Of a stretch of DNA of 64,000 bases, positions 11,731 through 22,482 are shown in pieces (positions within the stretch are counted from its first letter, which is position 1; the number at the start of each line of letters is the position of its first letter). Source of the stretch: Diogma glabrata (lineage: Eukaryota; Arthropoda; Insecta; Diptera; Cylindrotomidae); assembly GCA_963693315.1 (NCBI GenBank), contig OY856188.1:214776453-214840452 (forward strand), given 5' to 3'. Position numbers and translations under genes: made by a program. The notes below the pieces were generated by a model that did no database searches, had not been told where the DNA came from, and worked only from the letters and a program-made list of their open reading frames with translations.

Positions 11731-12738
11731 CACGGATAAAAATAAAGCTATGATTGCAGGTCATAAGTTTTGTATAACATAATTATAAATGTTTATTCCC
11801 GATAACCACTTTTTATAATATTATTGTAATATTCATGACTTTAAGGCATCAATTTTTATGAATATTTAGTCGTGGAATATAAAACGTTGGCATAAAGTTT
11901 TGAAAAAAACAAAACAATGATTACTATTCATAAACAATGAATAAAAAAATTATAATTTTTCATGCCTGATAATCAGTTTATATTTAAAAATGTGCATGTA
12001 ACAGAACTAGGAAGTATGAAATTTTATGAATAGCAAAGTATAAAATATATTTTCACCTAATAATAATTTTTATTTTCTAGTTATTTTATATGTTTTGTAG
12101 GAATGGAGTATTCTTTACTAGTGCGAAATTTTAATATTAGTTTTTCGACAGTAAATATAATTAAAAAATTAATAAACAAAAAAAAATATTTTTTATAATT
12201 CACTAAAAAATTTTTGTGTTAGGTGAGTTGTAGATATACAAACTTTGTGAAATTTTAATATGATAGATAAATATAAAAATATGTAATATGAACATAAGGT
12301 TTAGTACATATATGATTATAATATAACTTACGAGTATGACAAATCATATGACTATGAGGTTTTCGATATCCCGCGACACTTCATCAAAATTCAAATGCCA
12401 TTTGCATGCCTAGTTCGTAATTTATTTATTACTAAGCGCCATAAATTTATGAATTATAGGCATATTATTTTATTAAAAATAGTTATATTTTGTTCCCTAG
12501 TAAGTATATAAAATTTTTACAGCAAAGCTATTTCGTTGTTCCTAATTGGTCATACTACGTACCCGATACTCATAAAATTCTATGAATAATATTTATAATA
12601 AGCTTCTTAGTGATTTTTTGAAAAAGTATACCTTATAAGTATATAATACACCTGGCTTATTCACGGTTGAGAATTAACGTAATTTAAGCATGGAATATAA
12701 CTTATTAGGCATAAAAAAAACCTCGATTTCTATCTGTG
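11731..12738. mobile_element. 1.0-kb non-autonomous element with TA duplication
   Basis: The left end CACGGATAAAAAT and the right end ATTTCTATCTGTG are imperfect inverted copies. Both are flanked by TA (11729-11730 and 12739-12740). A TCATAAGTT block lies about 30 bp inside the left end and an inverted AACTTATTAGGCAT block lies inside the right. The ends resemble those of the MITE at 2455-2714. The interior is AT-rich and non-coding. Confidence 0.6.
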
Positions 12739-12941
12739 TACTATTAGAACATTTACTGCATTTCTTGTATATATAATATATTGTGGACCAATACCATCCT
12801 CTTCGTCATCCACTTCCAATGAAATTTCGTAATCCGACGGCAAAGTATAATTTTCTGTCAACATAAATATGGATGATAACGCATGCATTAGTTATACTGC
12901 CGGATCGTTGAAGAGTATACTTTAAAATTCTTTGACGAGAG

Positions 12942-13014
12942 AGTCACTCACTTTTTGACTTAGAATCGCAAAACATAGAATTTTGAGTTCGAATAAATGA
13001 GTGACTCTCTTTGA
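12942..13014. repeat. Small inverted repeat (AGAGAGTCACTCA)
   Basis: AGAGAGTCACTCA near 12944 and TGAGTGACTCTCT near 12999 form a 13-bp inverted pair around about 45 bp. It has no counterpart in the left arm of the host element, so it may be a later small insertion. Confidence 0.5.
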
Positions 13015-13168
13015 GTTGGATTTTTTTAACAGTCATATGACTGAGTCACCTCATCAAGTTAGACTTGATCCCCTGGTTCCGGGCGAGTGGACTCCGCAGG
13101 TCCATTATGTGAGTACCCTCCCTCAGAAGTTAAAAAAACTTCTGACCTGTAACCGACAACAACACGTA

Positions 13169-13420
13169 AGCCATATCTTTTTCCGTTATTCTATGGGCCT
13201 ATAAAACTTTCATTCGAAATCGTTCGTTGTAAACGCAGTTATAATTCACTTGACTAAATTTAAATTTTTTTTTTATTTGATTATATTTTTTGTGCGGATT
13301 GAACTTCAATTATCTATAATAATTTAGTTATACTTCTTAACCGACCCAGACACGTGCATGTAACTAGCAAAAATGAGAACTCGGTCGCTTCCTAAAAGTT
13401 ACATTAATCTTATAGTCCCT
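13169..13420. other. Intergenic DNA
   Basis: No recognisable feature. Confidence 0.4.
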
Positions 13421-13958
13421 GGGCCGGCGCCGATTTCATGTGATGATTACCTCATATTTTATACTTCGTGAGGCGCCTGTCCTTGACGTGTCCAAAAACT
13501 TTTGTTCTGCCATTTTCCTCAAATTGGCCACTTTTTCGTTCGGAAAGCTCCGAAAAATGCAGATTGCTAAATTTGCTATCACCTTTTATTTTTCAGCTGT
13601 GGGGGTTGGAAATTTGTTTTAAAACCCGAGGGTGAGCTTGTCCGACCAAAATTTGTCTGCTATTGTCGAGTCCGACAACTGACATTTTGGATGTTTGGGT
13701 TGTCGGACTAGACAATAACGCATAAATTTTGGTCGGACAAGGTTATCCTCGTGTTCTAAAACAAATTCCCAACCCTCATAGTTAAAAAAAAATAAATTTA
13801 CAAGATCCCGGGCAATCGGCATTTTTCGGAGCTTGCCGAACGAAAAAGCGGCTGAATCGAGAAAAATGTCAGAACAAAAGTTTTCGGACACGTCAAGGAC
13901 AAGCGCCTCACGAAGTATAAAATATGTGGTAATCATCACATAAAATCGGCGCCGCCCG
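13421..13958. mobile_element. Foldback element, about 540-bp palindrome
   Basis: Two arms of roughly 230-250 bp are inverted copies of one another, from the GGCGCCGATTT ends (13425-13436 and 13945-13955) to TTGTCCGACCAAAATTT near 13648 and AAATTTTGGTCGGACAA near 13724-13741. The centre is short. Because the arms are alike, open frames on both strands give related peptides (ITSYFILREAPVLDVSKNF and ITTYFILREALVLDVSENF). I take this as a by-product of the palindrome and not as evidence of coding. The arms differ at roughly a tenth of positions, so it is not very recent. Confidence 0.85.
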
Positions 13959-14284
13959 ATTTTATAGAAATACCACCTAAAAGCGCAATACACCCAATTC
14001 AGTTTTTACACCGCGGTCTTTTTTTGAACGGTTTTGATTTAACACGGTCTTTTAAAAAAATTGAATCTGTCTTTACGCACGATTTTATTCGATTTAAGAT
14101 GATTTAAGTTTTAAAGAAAAATATATATGTGTATATATATATGTATAGTTTTATTAACCGTAATCTTCTAGACATTTTGTTTCTGTCTGTTATTTAGAAA
14201 ATAGTTCCCTTTCTAGTTTATTTATCGTATGCTGTCCAGTCTGAAAGAGAAAATCCTTATCTTGTTGAAGATAAGCATGCATAG
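13959..14284. other. Gene-free stretch
   Basis: Nothing recognised. Confidence 0.4.
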
Positions 14285-14398
14285 AACCTCACCTTGGAAC
14301 ATAATAATGGCATGCAAAATATTTCAAGTAATGATAGTGAGTTTGAACCAGTCTTACGCAAGCGATCACGTATGATATCCGATGATGATAGCGAATAG
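14285..14398 (+). pseudogene. Short Ser/Asp-rich coding relic (uncertain)
   Basis: A 37-codon plus-strand stretch between stops reads with less AT-biased, protein-like composition (SNDSEFEPVLRKRSRMISDD and then DSE before the stop). Acidic serine runs next to a basic patch are seen at the termini of many nuclear and transposon proteins. There is no flanking domain, so the origin is unknown and it may be chance. Confidence 0.2.
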
Positions 14399-14884
14399 AG
14401 CTGCATATGTTATTTTCATCACCTTGACTGTTTTTCAATTTTTTGTTTAATAATTCATTTCATGATTTTTTTTTTTTTTTTAATCTTCAACAATTGAATT
14501 CGTACCTTTTGTTTATTTTTAATTTTTTTGTTTTTATTTGGTTTTTTTGGAGTTCTCACTTCTCAGTTCATGAACTTGTGATAATTTTATGTTTATGTTA
14601 ATGTTACTTTAAGAATTGAACTGCCTTTTGTTTTTATGAAATAAACTGTAGATGAATGCAGATAAAAGAGTAATTTGGCTTTTGAAAAAGATTCTCATAA
14701 TAGTTTTTTTTTATATGAACCATTTTATTTTATCCTATTTTTTTAATTTTTTATTTTTATTATATTTTTTTCTAAAAACAGAATTATTACATCAATAATA
14801 TAAAAGCCGTAAGTCTATCCTTCTATACAAGCGTAACGGATACCTTATCTATCCTTTAGTCTACAGTTTAAATATAGTTCAAAT
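14399..14884. other. AT-rich gene-free DNA
   Basis: Mostly T-rich runs; nothing recognised. Confidence 0.4.
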
Positions 14885-14955
14885 TGGTATATTGGTAGCG
14901 CGCTCGACTGATGATCATAAGATTGAAAGTTCAGAACCTGATTGTTGCAAATTTT
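14885..14955 (+). ncRNA. tRNA-like sequence (SINE head or tRNA pseudogene)
   Basis: TGGTATATTGGTAGCGCGCT resembles a tRNA D-arm with the A box. About 30 bp further on GAAAGTTCAGAACC resembles a T-arm with the B box, and the stretch ends in TTGCA followed by a T run. The stems are too mismatched for a functional tRNA and no clean cloverleaf forms. A tRNA-derived SINE head or a tRNA pseudogene is most likely. Confidence 0.55.
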
Positions 14956-14967
14956 TTTTAATTTTTT

Positions 14968-15460
14968 TTTTAAATAACATTAAAATTATTGTTTTTTTAC
15001 ACACTTTTATTTTATTCATATTCATACATACATTTCGTTTTACGATAATGCAGCTTTTAAATTTTTATTTTAAATAACATTAAAATTGTTTTTTTATTCA
15101 TAAATTCATTATTTTCTTTAAATAACTTTAAAATTATTGTGCTTTTTTATTTTATTATTCATGAATGAATTCATATAAATAAATAATTCATATATAAATA
15201 AAACTTATATAAAATTTTGTTTTTGGATACTTAGAATTATCGATAAAGTAGTTCTTTAAAGTTAGTTAAAAAGTTAAGTTGTCTTTTGTATTTAATTTGT
15301 TCAAATTAAAATCATTAAAATCATTTCGATATTTACATTTCGATATTAAGAATAACAACAACTACTATAAATAACATTAAAATTATTGTTTTTTTACACA
15401 CTTTTATTTTATTCATACATACATTTCGTTTTACGATAGAGCAATTTGATCGATAATGCA
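14968..15460. repeat. Direct repeat pair, about 90 bp each
   Basis: Positions 14968-15055 and 15368-15460 share AAATAACATTAAAATTATTG, a run of T, CACACTTTTATTTTATTCAT and CATTTCGTTTTACGATA. The unit is AT-rich and non-coding and may be a local duplication. Confidence 0.7.
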
Positions 15461-15660
15461 GTTTTTATAGCATTTTATTGCACTGTCATTTCCCGTTTTG
15501 TTCAAATTATTATAATTTCGATATTAACAAGAAAATTAATTAGTTTTTTTACAGGCAGTGCTAAAAATCATATAATAGTGGTTTCCGATAATTATTTGCC
15601 ATAATTTCATTCCTGTGAACTAAATTAAGGAAAAACAAAAACTACTATTTGAGTATGTAT
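15440..15660. repeat. Dispersed repeat, upstream copy
   Basis: About 200 bp here resembles 20470-20690 in the same orientation; shared blocks include CGATAATG.AGTTTTT, TTCGATATTAACAAGAAAAT and AGTGCTAAAAATCATA. The two copies bracket the hAT insertion, and the second lies upstream of a Helitron 3-prime end, so the unit may belong to a Helitron-derived repeat. Confidence 0.6.
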
Positions 15661-15878
15661 TTCTCTTGCAATATAATAGCTTTATCATAAAAGATCGTGT
15701 GACCAGGGGCGTCAATTGGATAGGGCTGGGGGGAGCATTGGCCCCCCCCAAGGATCTGATACTATCAATAATGGATTCAATAAAACCATCCAATCGTGAT
15801 AGAATAATACACTATAAAAATTTCAATGCACTGTTATTTTGTAAATTCGTCTAATTTTTAGAAGATTTGCTTAACTAA

Positions 15879-16123
15879 TGCCGCATTTACAGCGACATAG
15901 CAAATTAGTAGATAGTATATTAATTTTTGGGAAAAGGAGACGGTGTAGAAATCAAAGATTTTTATTTACAATGGTGTTCATAGTGTGAAGTATTAAATTT
16001 TAAAAAAATTGATTTTTAGTAAGGCTAGATATCAAATTAGTTGCAAGCGTTCAAAATAAAAAGTGTTTACAGCACAAATTTAAATTACATCTACTAATTT
16101 GCAATACCGCTGTAAATGCGGTA
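15879..16123. mobile_element. 245-bp MITE with TAA duplication (PIF/Harbinger-like)
   Basis: TGCCGCATTTACAGCG at the left is matched by CGCTGTAAATGCGGTA at the right. The arms extend about 35 bp (GCAAATTAGTAGAT against ATCTACTAATTTGC). TAA flanks both sides (15876-15878 and 16124-16126), a 3-bp duplication of the kind made by PIF/Harbinger elements. It is nested in the hAT element. Confidence 0.75.
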
Positions 16124-16309
16124 TAATATACCAATTTTATCGCATACTATTAATTGAAATATATCTGATAATATAATTATTACGTTACATATTACTAAAG
16201 TACAGTTCACCGCTATATTCAAACCGTTATCGTTCTTTGTATCAAGGACTAGAGCACCACCGATACGAAAGGCGGTCGTATTGCTTCTAATCTTCTGATG
16301 AAATCAGTT

Positions 16310-16432
16310 TTATAAACAAAACACGATCGTTCTTCCAAAAACGCCGTGGGTGCGTATTTTGACAGAATTCTATCGTACTATAAGGTGCGCGGCATTGCCG
16401 CTTTTAGAAGAACGATTGTGTTTTGTTTATAA
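16310..16432. mobile_element. 123-bp palindromic MITE
   Basis: TTATAAACAAAACACGATCG at the left is matched inverted at the right by CGATTGTGTTTTGTTTATAA with one mismatch, and the arms continue through GTTCTTC and a GC-rich centre. It is nested in the hAT element. No target duplication is certain. Confidence 0.75.
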
Positions 16433-16476
16433 GATATTCGTGTCTGAGCCAGAGGAAACAAAATATTTCATTAGTA

Positions 16477-16619
16477 TAGGGTTCCTCGAGAGTTCATAGT
16501 GCAGTATTTAACATTCAAATTTCAATTGTTATTGACCATTGGTAATTTATATAAACTTAAAAGTTAGTACATGCAGGCGAACACAACCTAATTATACCCC
16601 ACTTATTTGGAGAACCCTA
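16477..16619. mobile_element. Candidate 143-bp MITE (TAGGGTTC ends)
   Basis: TAGGGTTCCTC on the left and GGAGAACCCTA on the right form short inverted ends around an AT-rich centre. No convincing target duplication, so only a candidate. Confidence 0.45.
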
Positions 16620-17179
16620 ACTGTGTGGCCTTGTTTTTTATCTATATCATATTGTACAAACTTTACAAGACTGTTTTAAAAACAATAAATTAAAAATAAT
16701 TCTAAAATGTAAAATCCTATAACATATCAAAAGTTTTCTTGATAGTTGTGCTAATTTTTATAAAATGATTGAAAATAATTGCGGGAGTAATTTAAATTTA
16801 TTGGGTTATTTCCAGTGATTTTATAAAAGTAAATGTTTTATAATGGACAAGCATTATTTTCTAACGACACGAACAAATATTTAAGTTATGTAAATATTTT
16901 CAAAGTATGTTATGAAAACTTGCTGACAAATTCTTTTCGCTATATGGACTATAATTTTTAATTCATATTATAGCAAAAATTATATGTTTGGTTGGTTATA
17001 ATAAAATCCAAAAAGTATCCTAAACGTCAATCTTTGTTCATTTTTTTTATACAGTCACAGGGAGGGAGAAACTATTATTTGTGGTAGGTTTTTCTTATAG
17101 ATTTAAAAGAAGCTCACAATAATTGTACAATTTTGAATCAAATGAAAAATTTACGCAAGTTTATGTGTAGCAAACTGAC

Positions 17180-17290
17180 CAGACGTCCCACGCTCGTGGA
17201 AATATCCCACATTTAATTGCGTTGTCCCACGGAGAAATTTGTCCCACGAAGCGTCCCATGAAACAAATATTTCCACCACATTTGCCCGCA
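17180..17290. repeat. Short GTCCCACG-type repeats
   Basis: The motif TCCCAC(G/A) recurs five times within 100 bp, inside the hAT element. The surrounding 16620-18374 shows nothing else recognisable. Confidence 0.4.
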
Positions 17291-18374
17291 TTATCGAAAT
17301 AATTAAAAAACCTTATATCTACTTACGTACAGTTTGCGCAATATCTTAGTCAATGCACTGGCTTCACAGTTTTTTCTTGCAGTTTGTATAATGTTATGTA
17401 TATGTTGATTTAACCATATTCAGAGAACAAACCAGTGTAATATTTTTTTTACTAAAATAGTGCTTTAACTATAATTTTCTTAGAAATACTAAACTCAGTT
17501 TTTTTCACTTCAATAATTTACATTTTTTTTTGCAAATATCTTTTGATGTCTAACAGATCTACCTCAGCGAAAAGGTTTCTTTGTTTATAGAAACATCTCC
17601 CCGGTGTATAAGTATATTACTCGAGCACTCATTTCAATCCTTTGAAATAATATTCAAAAATTAAAATGTTCATAATTTGAATATCGTTCTTACTCGTAAG
17701 AGTAAAATTTTTGCTTTTTCGATTTTACTCCTTTGGAGCAGATTACATTTTCTTGTTCTTTCATTCGATTTGCAAAAGAAGAAAACTAGTCACTCTACAT
17801 CATCCTTTATATTCATTTTTCTAACAATACATGAATAATTGAACGAATCATTTGAAGCATTTTACGTTGGAAAGCATCAAATTTGAAGCAAAAATAAAAG
17901 TTTTGAGTATTTGAAAGAAAATATTTATTTCAATTTAGTAGCAAGAATGATATTTTATTATTTTCACTCCTGTATGTGGGAGTGTTATATTTTTTTTTAA
18001 GCTATGCACTGAAAGGACAAAGTAAAAGAGTGATATAAGTGGCGTTTCAAACTCTGTTTAAAACACACTTTAACTAGGTAGCTCAAAAGTAAATTATTAT
18101 TTTCTAATATATAATTGTTTTTCTCAATAAAGAACAAACAAAGCAAACAGCATAAAAACTTGATAAATGGTTTAGATTTGCAAAAGATAGAACGAGGGGT
18201 ATACTGTATACCTCTTACTGAATACACAAAAGATATTAATTATTTAGTAAAATTAAAATAAATTGTTTCAATTGTTTTGCAGTCTTTACTTGTGTAACAA
18301 AAGTTTTAAGCTACTATACAAGGTAAATTTATACTAATTTTTAAAATTATATTTAAAAAGTTCTCCTGCAAATC

Positions 18375-19170
18375 AAGACGGATAGAAAACGTTTACGTAA
18401 ATTCTTATACGATATTGAATTGGACTATCCTTTTATAAAAAAATCAAAATATAACGACGCAAAAGTTTAGTGTATTACCAGTCGGAGTGAATTTGCAAAT
18501 TAACAGTGGACATTATGATATTAAAAGACATATAGATACAGATAAACATAAAAAAGCGTTGCTATAAGCCGCCAGCTCCAGTAGCTTGAACAAGTTTTGT
18601 TGTCATTTTGTTTTCTTGTTGTTATTTAACATTGACAAAAAGTTAGTTGCAATTTGCGCTGATAACAATTTTAGTGGTGTCACGTCAAGGGGTGAAAATT
18701 TAAAAACAAGCTAAACTCGAATTTGAACCAGATTGTATTGGGTATTGGATTCGCAGCCCATATTCTAAATAATGCAATAAGAAATGCTGCTGATTTAAAT
18801 GGCAGGGTTAAAAAAATTTGGATATTTTACTGTCTTTACTGGAGGGAGACGTTGAAGGAGTTCTATAGTTCTATAGTAATGTCGAACATAACAAACTTAT
18901 TGGATACAGTGAAACTCGCTGGCTGGCGGTAATGCCAGCACGAGAAAGAAATTTGAAAATGTACGAACCACTGCAAGCACATTTCCTAACGGTTGAAAAA
19001 TGTCCAATTAAAATAAAAGAATTTTTGAAGAATAAAATAGTAAAGGAAAGCATTAAATAGTAAATTTATGCACAATCTAGTTAGCACGTATTCACCGTCC
19101 CTTTTTCTCGCAATAGAAATTCTATTTAGTTAGTATTTGGAAGAACGTTTGCATTTTGTCCCGCATTTTA
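18375..19170 (+). pseudogene. Decayed hAT transposase (BED zinc finger type)
   Basis: In shifting plus-strand frames a BED-type zinc finger tail is legible (DIKRHIDTDKHKKALL near 18505-18565, then AASSSSL). It is followed by a hAT catalytic-region block, GIGFAAHILNNAIRNAADL (about 18740-18800), and ETLKEFY. Frame changes near 18925 give a block beginning LAVMPARERNLKMYEPLQAH and ending EKCPIKIKEFLKNK. This order matches the transposases of ZBED-like hAT elements, in which the insertion domain follows the RNase H-like core. Stops, frameshifts and missing core segments show it is dead. It lies inside the flanked element at 15704-19755 on the same strand. Confidence 0.8.
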
Positions 19171-19763
19171 ACGATTTGGCTCTGGTCAGTTTAGGGTAGA
19201 CATAACTCTTTCTCTCTCAGACAAATAAAGAAAAACAAACAAACAAACGATTCGACATAAGAGGAGTCACGTAGGGATTGCAATCCCGTGGTGTTTTATG
19301 GATCCTGGGACTATGTGACTTATAAATTTTAAATCCCGGGATGCCCGGGATCTAAAAAATCGTATAGAAAAACCATCCTTTTTTTCTATGCTGCACGATC
19401 TGCTGTCGTTTACAAATTTACTCTCTGTACAGTTACAAAGCAAAGATATAATAATTTCTAGCACAAGCGCTTTAATTAAAACTACTTTCTTGATGCTTAA
19501 ACAATGCAGAGATGATACTAAATTTAAAATTATTTTTAACAAATGAAGGGATTTACGATGAAACAACACCAGAAGACTAGCAGAGTAACCAATGTTGCTC
19601 AAAAGCATTTTATTTTTATTTCTAAGTCGATGCATTTAAATGCTTTTAAATATATCTGTGTATAAAACGTGTATGTTATATTTTACGAAAAAAATCTTTT
19701 TATGTCATTTAAATTCTCGCCCCCCCCCCAAGATTTTGGTGAAATGACGCCACTGCGTGTGAC

Positions 19764-20469
19764 GTCATTTTGTTTAGTTATTATAAGTTTTAATAAAAAT
19801 TAGAATGCATTCAGGGATTTTATTTTAATTCAGTTACATAATACATATATTTATAATTTTTGTTGATGTTTTATTAATAAAACCTTTTTTATTTTGAATT
19901 AGTCACAAGATATGTAATATTTATTATGAAAAATAGATCGAATTTTTTTTAAAGGAATAATTTTTACATTAAATAGTAAAGTTGGTAGATGGTTTTTATA
20001 ATAAGTTTATTAAAAAAGAAAAGAGGAAACAAATTGATGAAAGTACATGATTAAAGGTCTATTTCCTCATTTTTTGACACAACATTTCGTAAAATACTAG
20101 CGCTATTATGGCAGGACCAGAACCAGAAAATTGTTCTATAGTACAGCGAACATAACAGCATAGAAAAATATAGATTTTTAACAATTTTTAAAAACAATGT
20201 AGGTTGAAAACATTTGATATTTTTATGCAAAAAACAGTTTAGGTTATAATATACATTTTCAAACATTAATAATTTAAACCGATTTGATAAAATGAACTTT
20301 AAGAAACTCAGTACGAAATTTCGTTGTCATTGTCGATGTAGGGGGTTGTGAGAAAGGTTTTAGGTCAACGCTAATCCTATATTTAATTTTTATTGTTTTG
20401 GTTTATTTTTTTTATAGAACATAAAAATTATTCCTTTTTCATAAAAATTCCATTTACGGCATTTAAATT
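19764..20469. other. Gene-free stretch
   Basis: AT-rich sequence without a recognised gene or repeat. Confidence 0.4.
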
Positions 20470-20936
20470 TTTCGATAATGTAGTTTTTCAAAATTATTGC
20501 TCTAATTGTCTTTTAGCCGTTTCGTTCATATTTATATCGTTGCGATATTAATAAGAAAATTAATTATTTATATGACAGATAGTGCTAAAAATCATAGAAT
20601 ATTTTTTTTCCATCATTATTTTTGCATAGCTTCATTTTCTGTAAATAAAATATAGAAGAAAAAAAGCTGCTATTTCAGTATTTTCTTATTATTATTATTT
20701 TCAACCATTTGATCGTATAAAAATTTATCGTTAACCTCACGATGGTTTTTGTAGAATTATAGTTAAGCAGAAGGTACACACAGAATAGATTAGAAGAGGT
20801 TGGATTATGATGGATAGTATTTAGTAGTTGTATCAAAGCCGGATGGAAAAAGCAAGAGTGTATTGGTGTGCGTAGGGAGGGGAAAGGATGGAGGGGTGGG
20901 GGGGGGGGGGGGCGGAGCCCGCGGGATACCCCCTAG
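20470..20936 (+). mobile_element. Helitron-like 3-prime end with G-rich tail
   Basis: The segment ends in CTAG followed by T (CTAG at 20933-20936). About 10 nt upstream lies a GC hairpin, GCGG-AGC-CCGC (20912-20922), which is the standard Helitron 3-prime terminus. A run of 16 G immediately precedes the hairpin. Sequence at 20470-20690 repeats that at 15440-15660. No 5-prime TC terminus was identified, so the extent upstream is unknown and no helicase is visible. Confidence 0.6.
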
Positions 20937-21060
20937 TATTATATATCAAGAGTTATAAATATTCTATCATATATACACTGTAAGTAAAAGCACAACCGTA
21001 ATTTGTACCAACCGAATATTTTTGTCACATAAACATAAATATATGCGCATATAAGAAGCC

Positions 21061-21387
21061 GTGATGAAATTTATTCCGGTCAATGAGGGGATCTTCTACC
21101 TACGGGTAGGTAGAAGGATTTTTCTTATTACCGTGCATGCACCTACTGAAGCCGTCGACGAGAAGGATACTTTCTACATAGCACTGGAAGAGGTTATGAA
21201 ACAAACACCACTACGTACCTTCATAATAGTTCTTGGTGACTTTAATGGGCAGATTGTAAGAGATATCTCTTATGGAAGTGTGGTAGGACCCAACAGCCTG
21301 CATTTGAAATCGGATGATAATGGTGAAAAAATGACTGAGTTTACATTATCAAATAATTTGAGAATTGCCAGTACTTTCTTTCAATAA
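21061..21387 (+). pseudogene. LINE apurinic/apyrimidinic endonuclease domain, partial
   Basis: A 108-aa frame shows the endonuclease core: INVHAP-type block (LITVHAPTEAVDEKD), the metal-binding LGDFNG motif, and NNLRIASTFFQ. The next residues, TWVSQNGNTRYQI, follow after a frame change. The final catalytic block, SDHFLVGTKFKSKHS, appears only after the insert, near 22520. The N-terminal third of the domain is missing. Confidence 0.85.
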
Positions 21388-21437
21388 GCATACTTGGGTC
21401 TCACAGAATGGAAACACTCGATATCAAATTGGCAATT

Positions 21438-22482
21438 GTTGAATAGAGCGGATGACCAAGTAAGGGTCATTCCTGATCTTAGATAAAGGCCATTTGATCT
21501 CTATTCAACACTAATTTTGCAATGATGTTGTTGATGTCAATTGAAAACTCTTCTTTTCAATCATCTATCTTTTTTATTTCACTTTTATCTGAGCTCTTAA
21601 TTTACATTTCTTTTAAGTCTTCACTTAGAACTATGAGATGAGAACTACATCGGAACTCTTTTGTAACTTTTTTGTAACTATCTTAATATTATCCAAATTA
21701 CCTAATTATATACTTATATGCTACATTCATATTTTCTCTTAAAAATTTCTATCATCTTAATATTATTTCTTCATCAAGAAAACAAAAATTGTTCTTCATT
21801 TCTTGATGACAATTATTTCTTCATAAAAAAACAAAAATTGTTTTTCATTTCTTGATGACATAAATTTTCCTAAATTAAAACAATATAAAATTGTTCCAAT
21901 TTCCTAATTATGTAATATGTTACTATATAACAAAATCTAGGAATTTACATGAAACAAAATTACTATCAAAACAATCAACAAAGTACTTTAAATTTCATTA
22001 TCAAAACAAAACAAATTATTACGTTAAATCAAAACAAAACAAATTATTGCGTTAAAGTTAATTATCAAAACAAAAATATATTTAACGATTATTTTTATAA
22101 CAAAAATAAAATTATTTGGAAATGCTAAGTTGTCATTTTATGATATTCAACTTGAATTATTATTAAATCGCAAATTTAGTTCATTTGCAAATATGAACCA
22201 AATATGTATGTATGTAATTCATTTCTTTTCAGGTTTGAGAATTTATATCATCATAAATCTTAATCTTAATAAATCATATGAATCTTAATCTAAATCATAA
22301 AGATCTTAATCTTAATAAATCACATAGATCTTAATCTAAATCATATAAATATTAATCTTAATAAATCATGTAGATCTTAATCTAAGCCATATAAATCTTA
22401 ATCTTAATCTTGTTAAGATCATTAAGAACAATGCGTGATGTATCGCATTATACAACGTGCTTGTAACCACGTTTCTTTTCTA
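21438..22482. repeat. Insert in the LINE made of tandem repeats
   Basis: The insert interrupts the endonuclease reading. It starts with an 11-bp inverted pair, GTTGAATAGAG / CTCTATTCAAC (21438-21448 and 21499-21509). It then contains a 53-bp direct duplication (CAAAAATTGTTCTTCATTTC type, 21765-21865), repeated ATCAAAACAAAACAAATTAT blocks near 21965-22080, and a 46-bp minisatellite of about 3.5 units (AATCTTAATAAATCATATAG type, 22250-22415). No gene is visible. Confidence 0.65.

Larger units (their letters stand above)
10708..13168. mobile_element. TIR transposon remnant interrupted by two other elements
   Basis: The left arm (10708-10801, continuing at 11231-11260) matches the right arm (13168 down to about 13045) in inverted orientation, with long blocks such as CGTGTTGTTGTCGGTTACAG and GAGGGTACTCACA. 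The left arm is cut by the element at 10802-11230; the interior also holds the TA element at 11731-12738. The remaining interior encodes a short plus-strand coiled-coil-like stretch (11467-11555, EILRLKRRKLEIMEEMLQIQ). Such Lys/Glu-rich helices occur in accessory Myb/SANT-type proteins of PIF/Harbinger elements, but that link is only a suggestion. No target duplication was found. Confidence 0.7.
15704..19755 (+). mobile_element. hAT transposon (4.05 kb) with 8-bp target duplication
   Basis: The left end starts CAGGGGCGTCAATT and the right end, read inward, starts CAGTGGCGTCATTTC. Both are followed by G/C homopolymer-rich sequence. The direct repeat CGTGTGAC flanks the element exactly (15696-15703 and 19756-19763), the 8-bp duplication expected of hAT. 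A decayed transposase of the BED/hAT type lies inside on the plus strand (18375-19170). At least three MITEs have since inserted into it (15879-16123, 16310-16432, 16477-16619). It was once autonomous or derives from an autonomous copy, but cannot now make a transposase. Confidence 0.9.

Noticed and set aside
14885..14955. Functional tRNA gene
   Set aside because: The acceptor and T stems do not pair well and no clean anticodon arm can be drawn, so it is listed as tRNA-like only.
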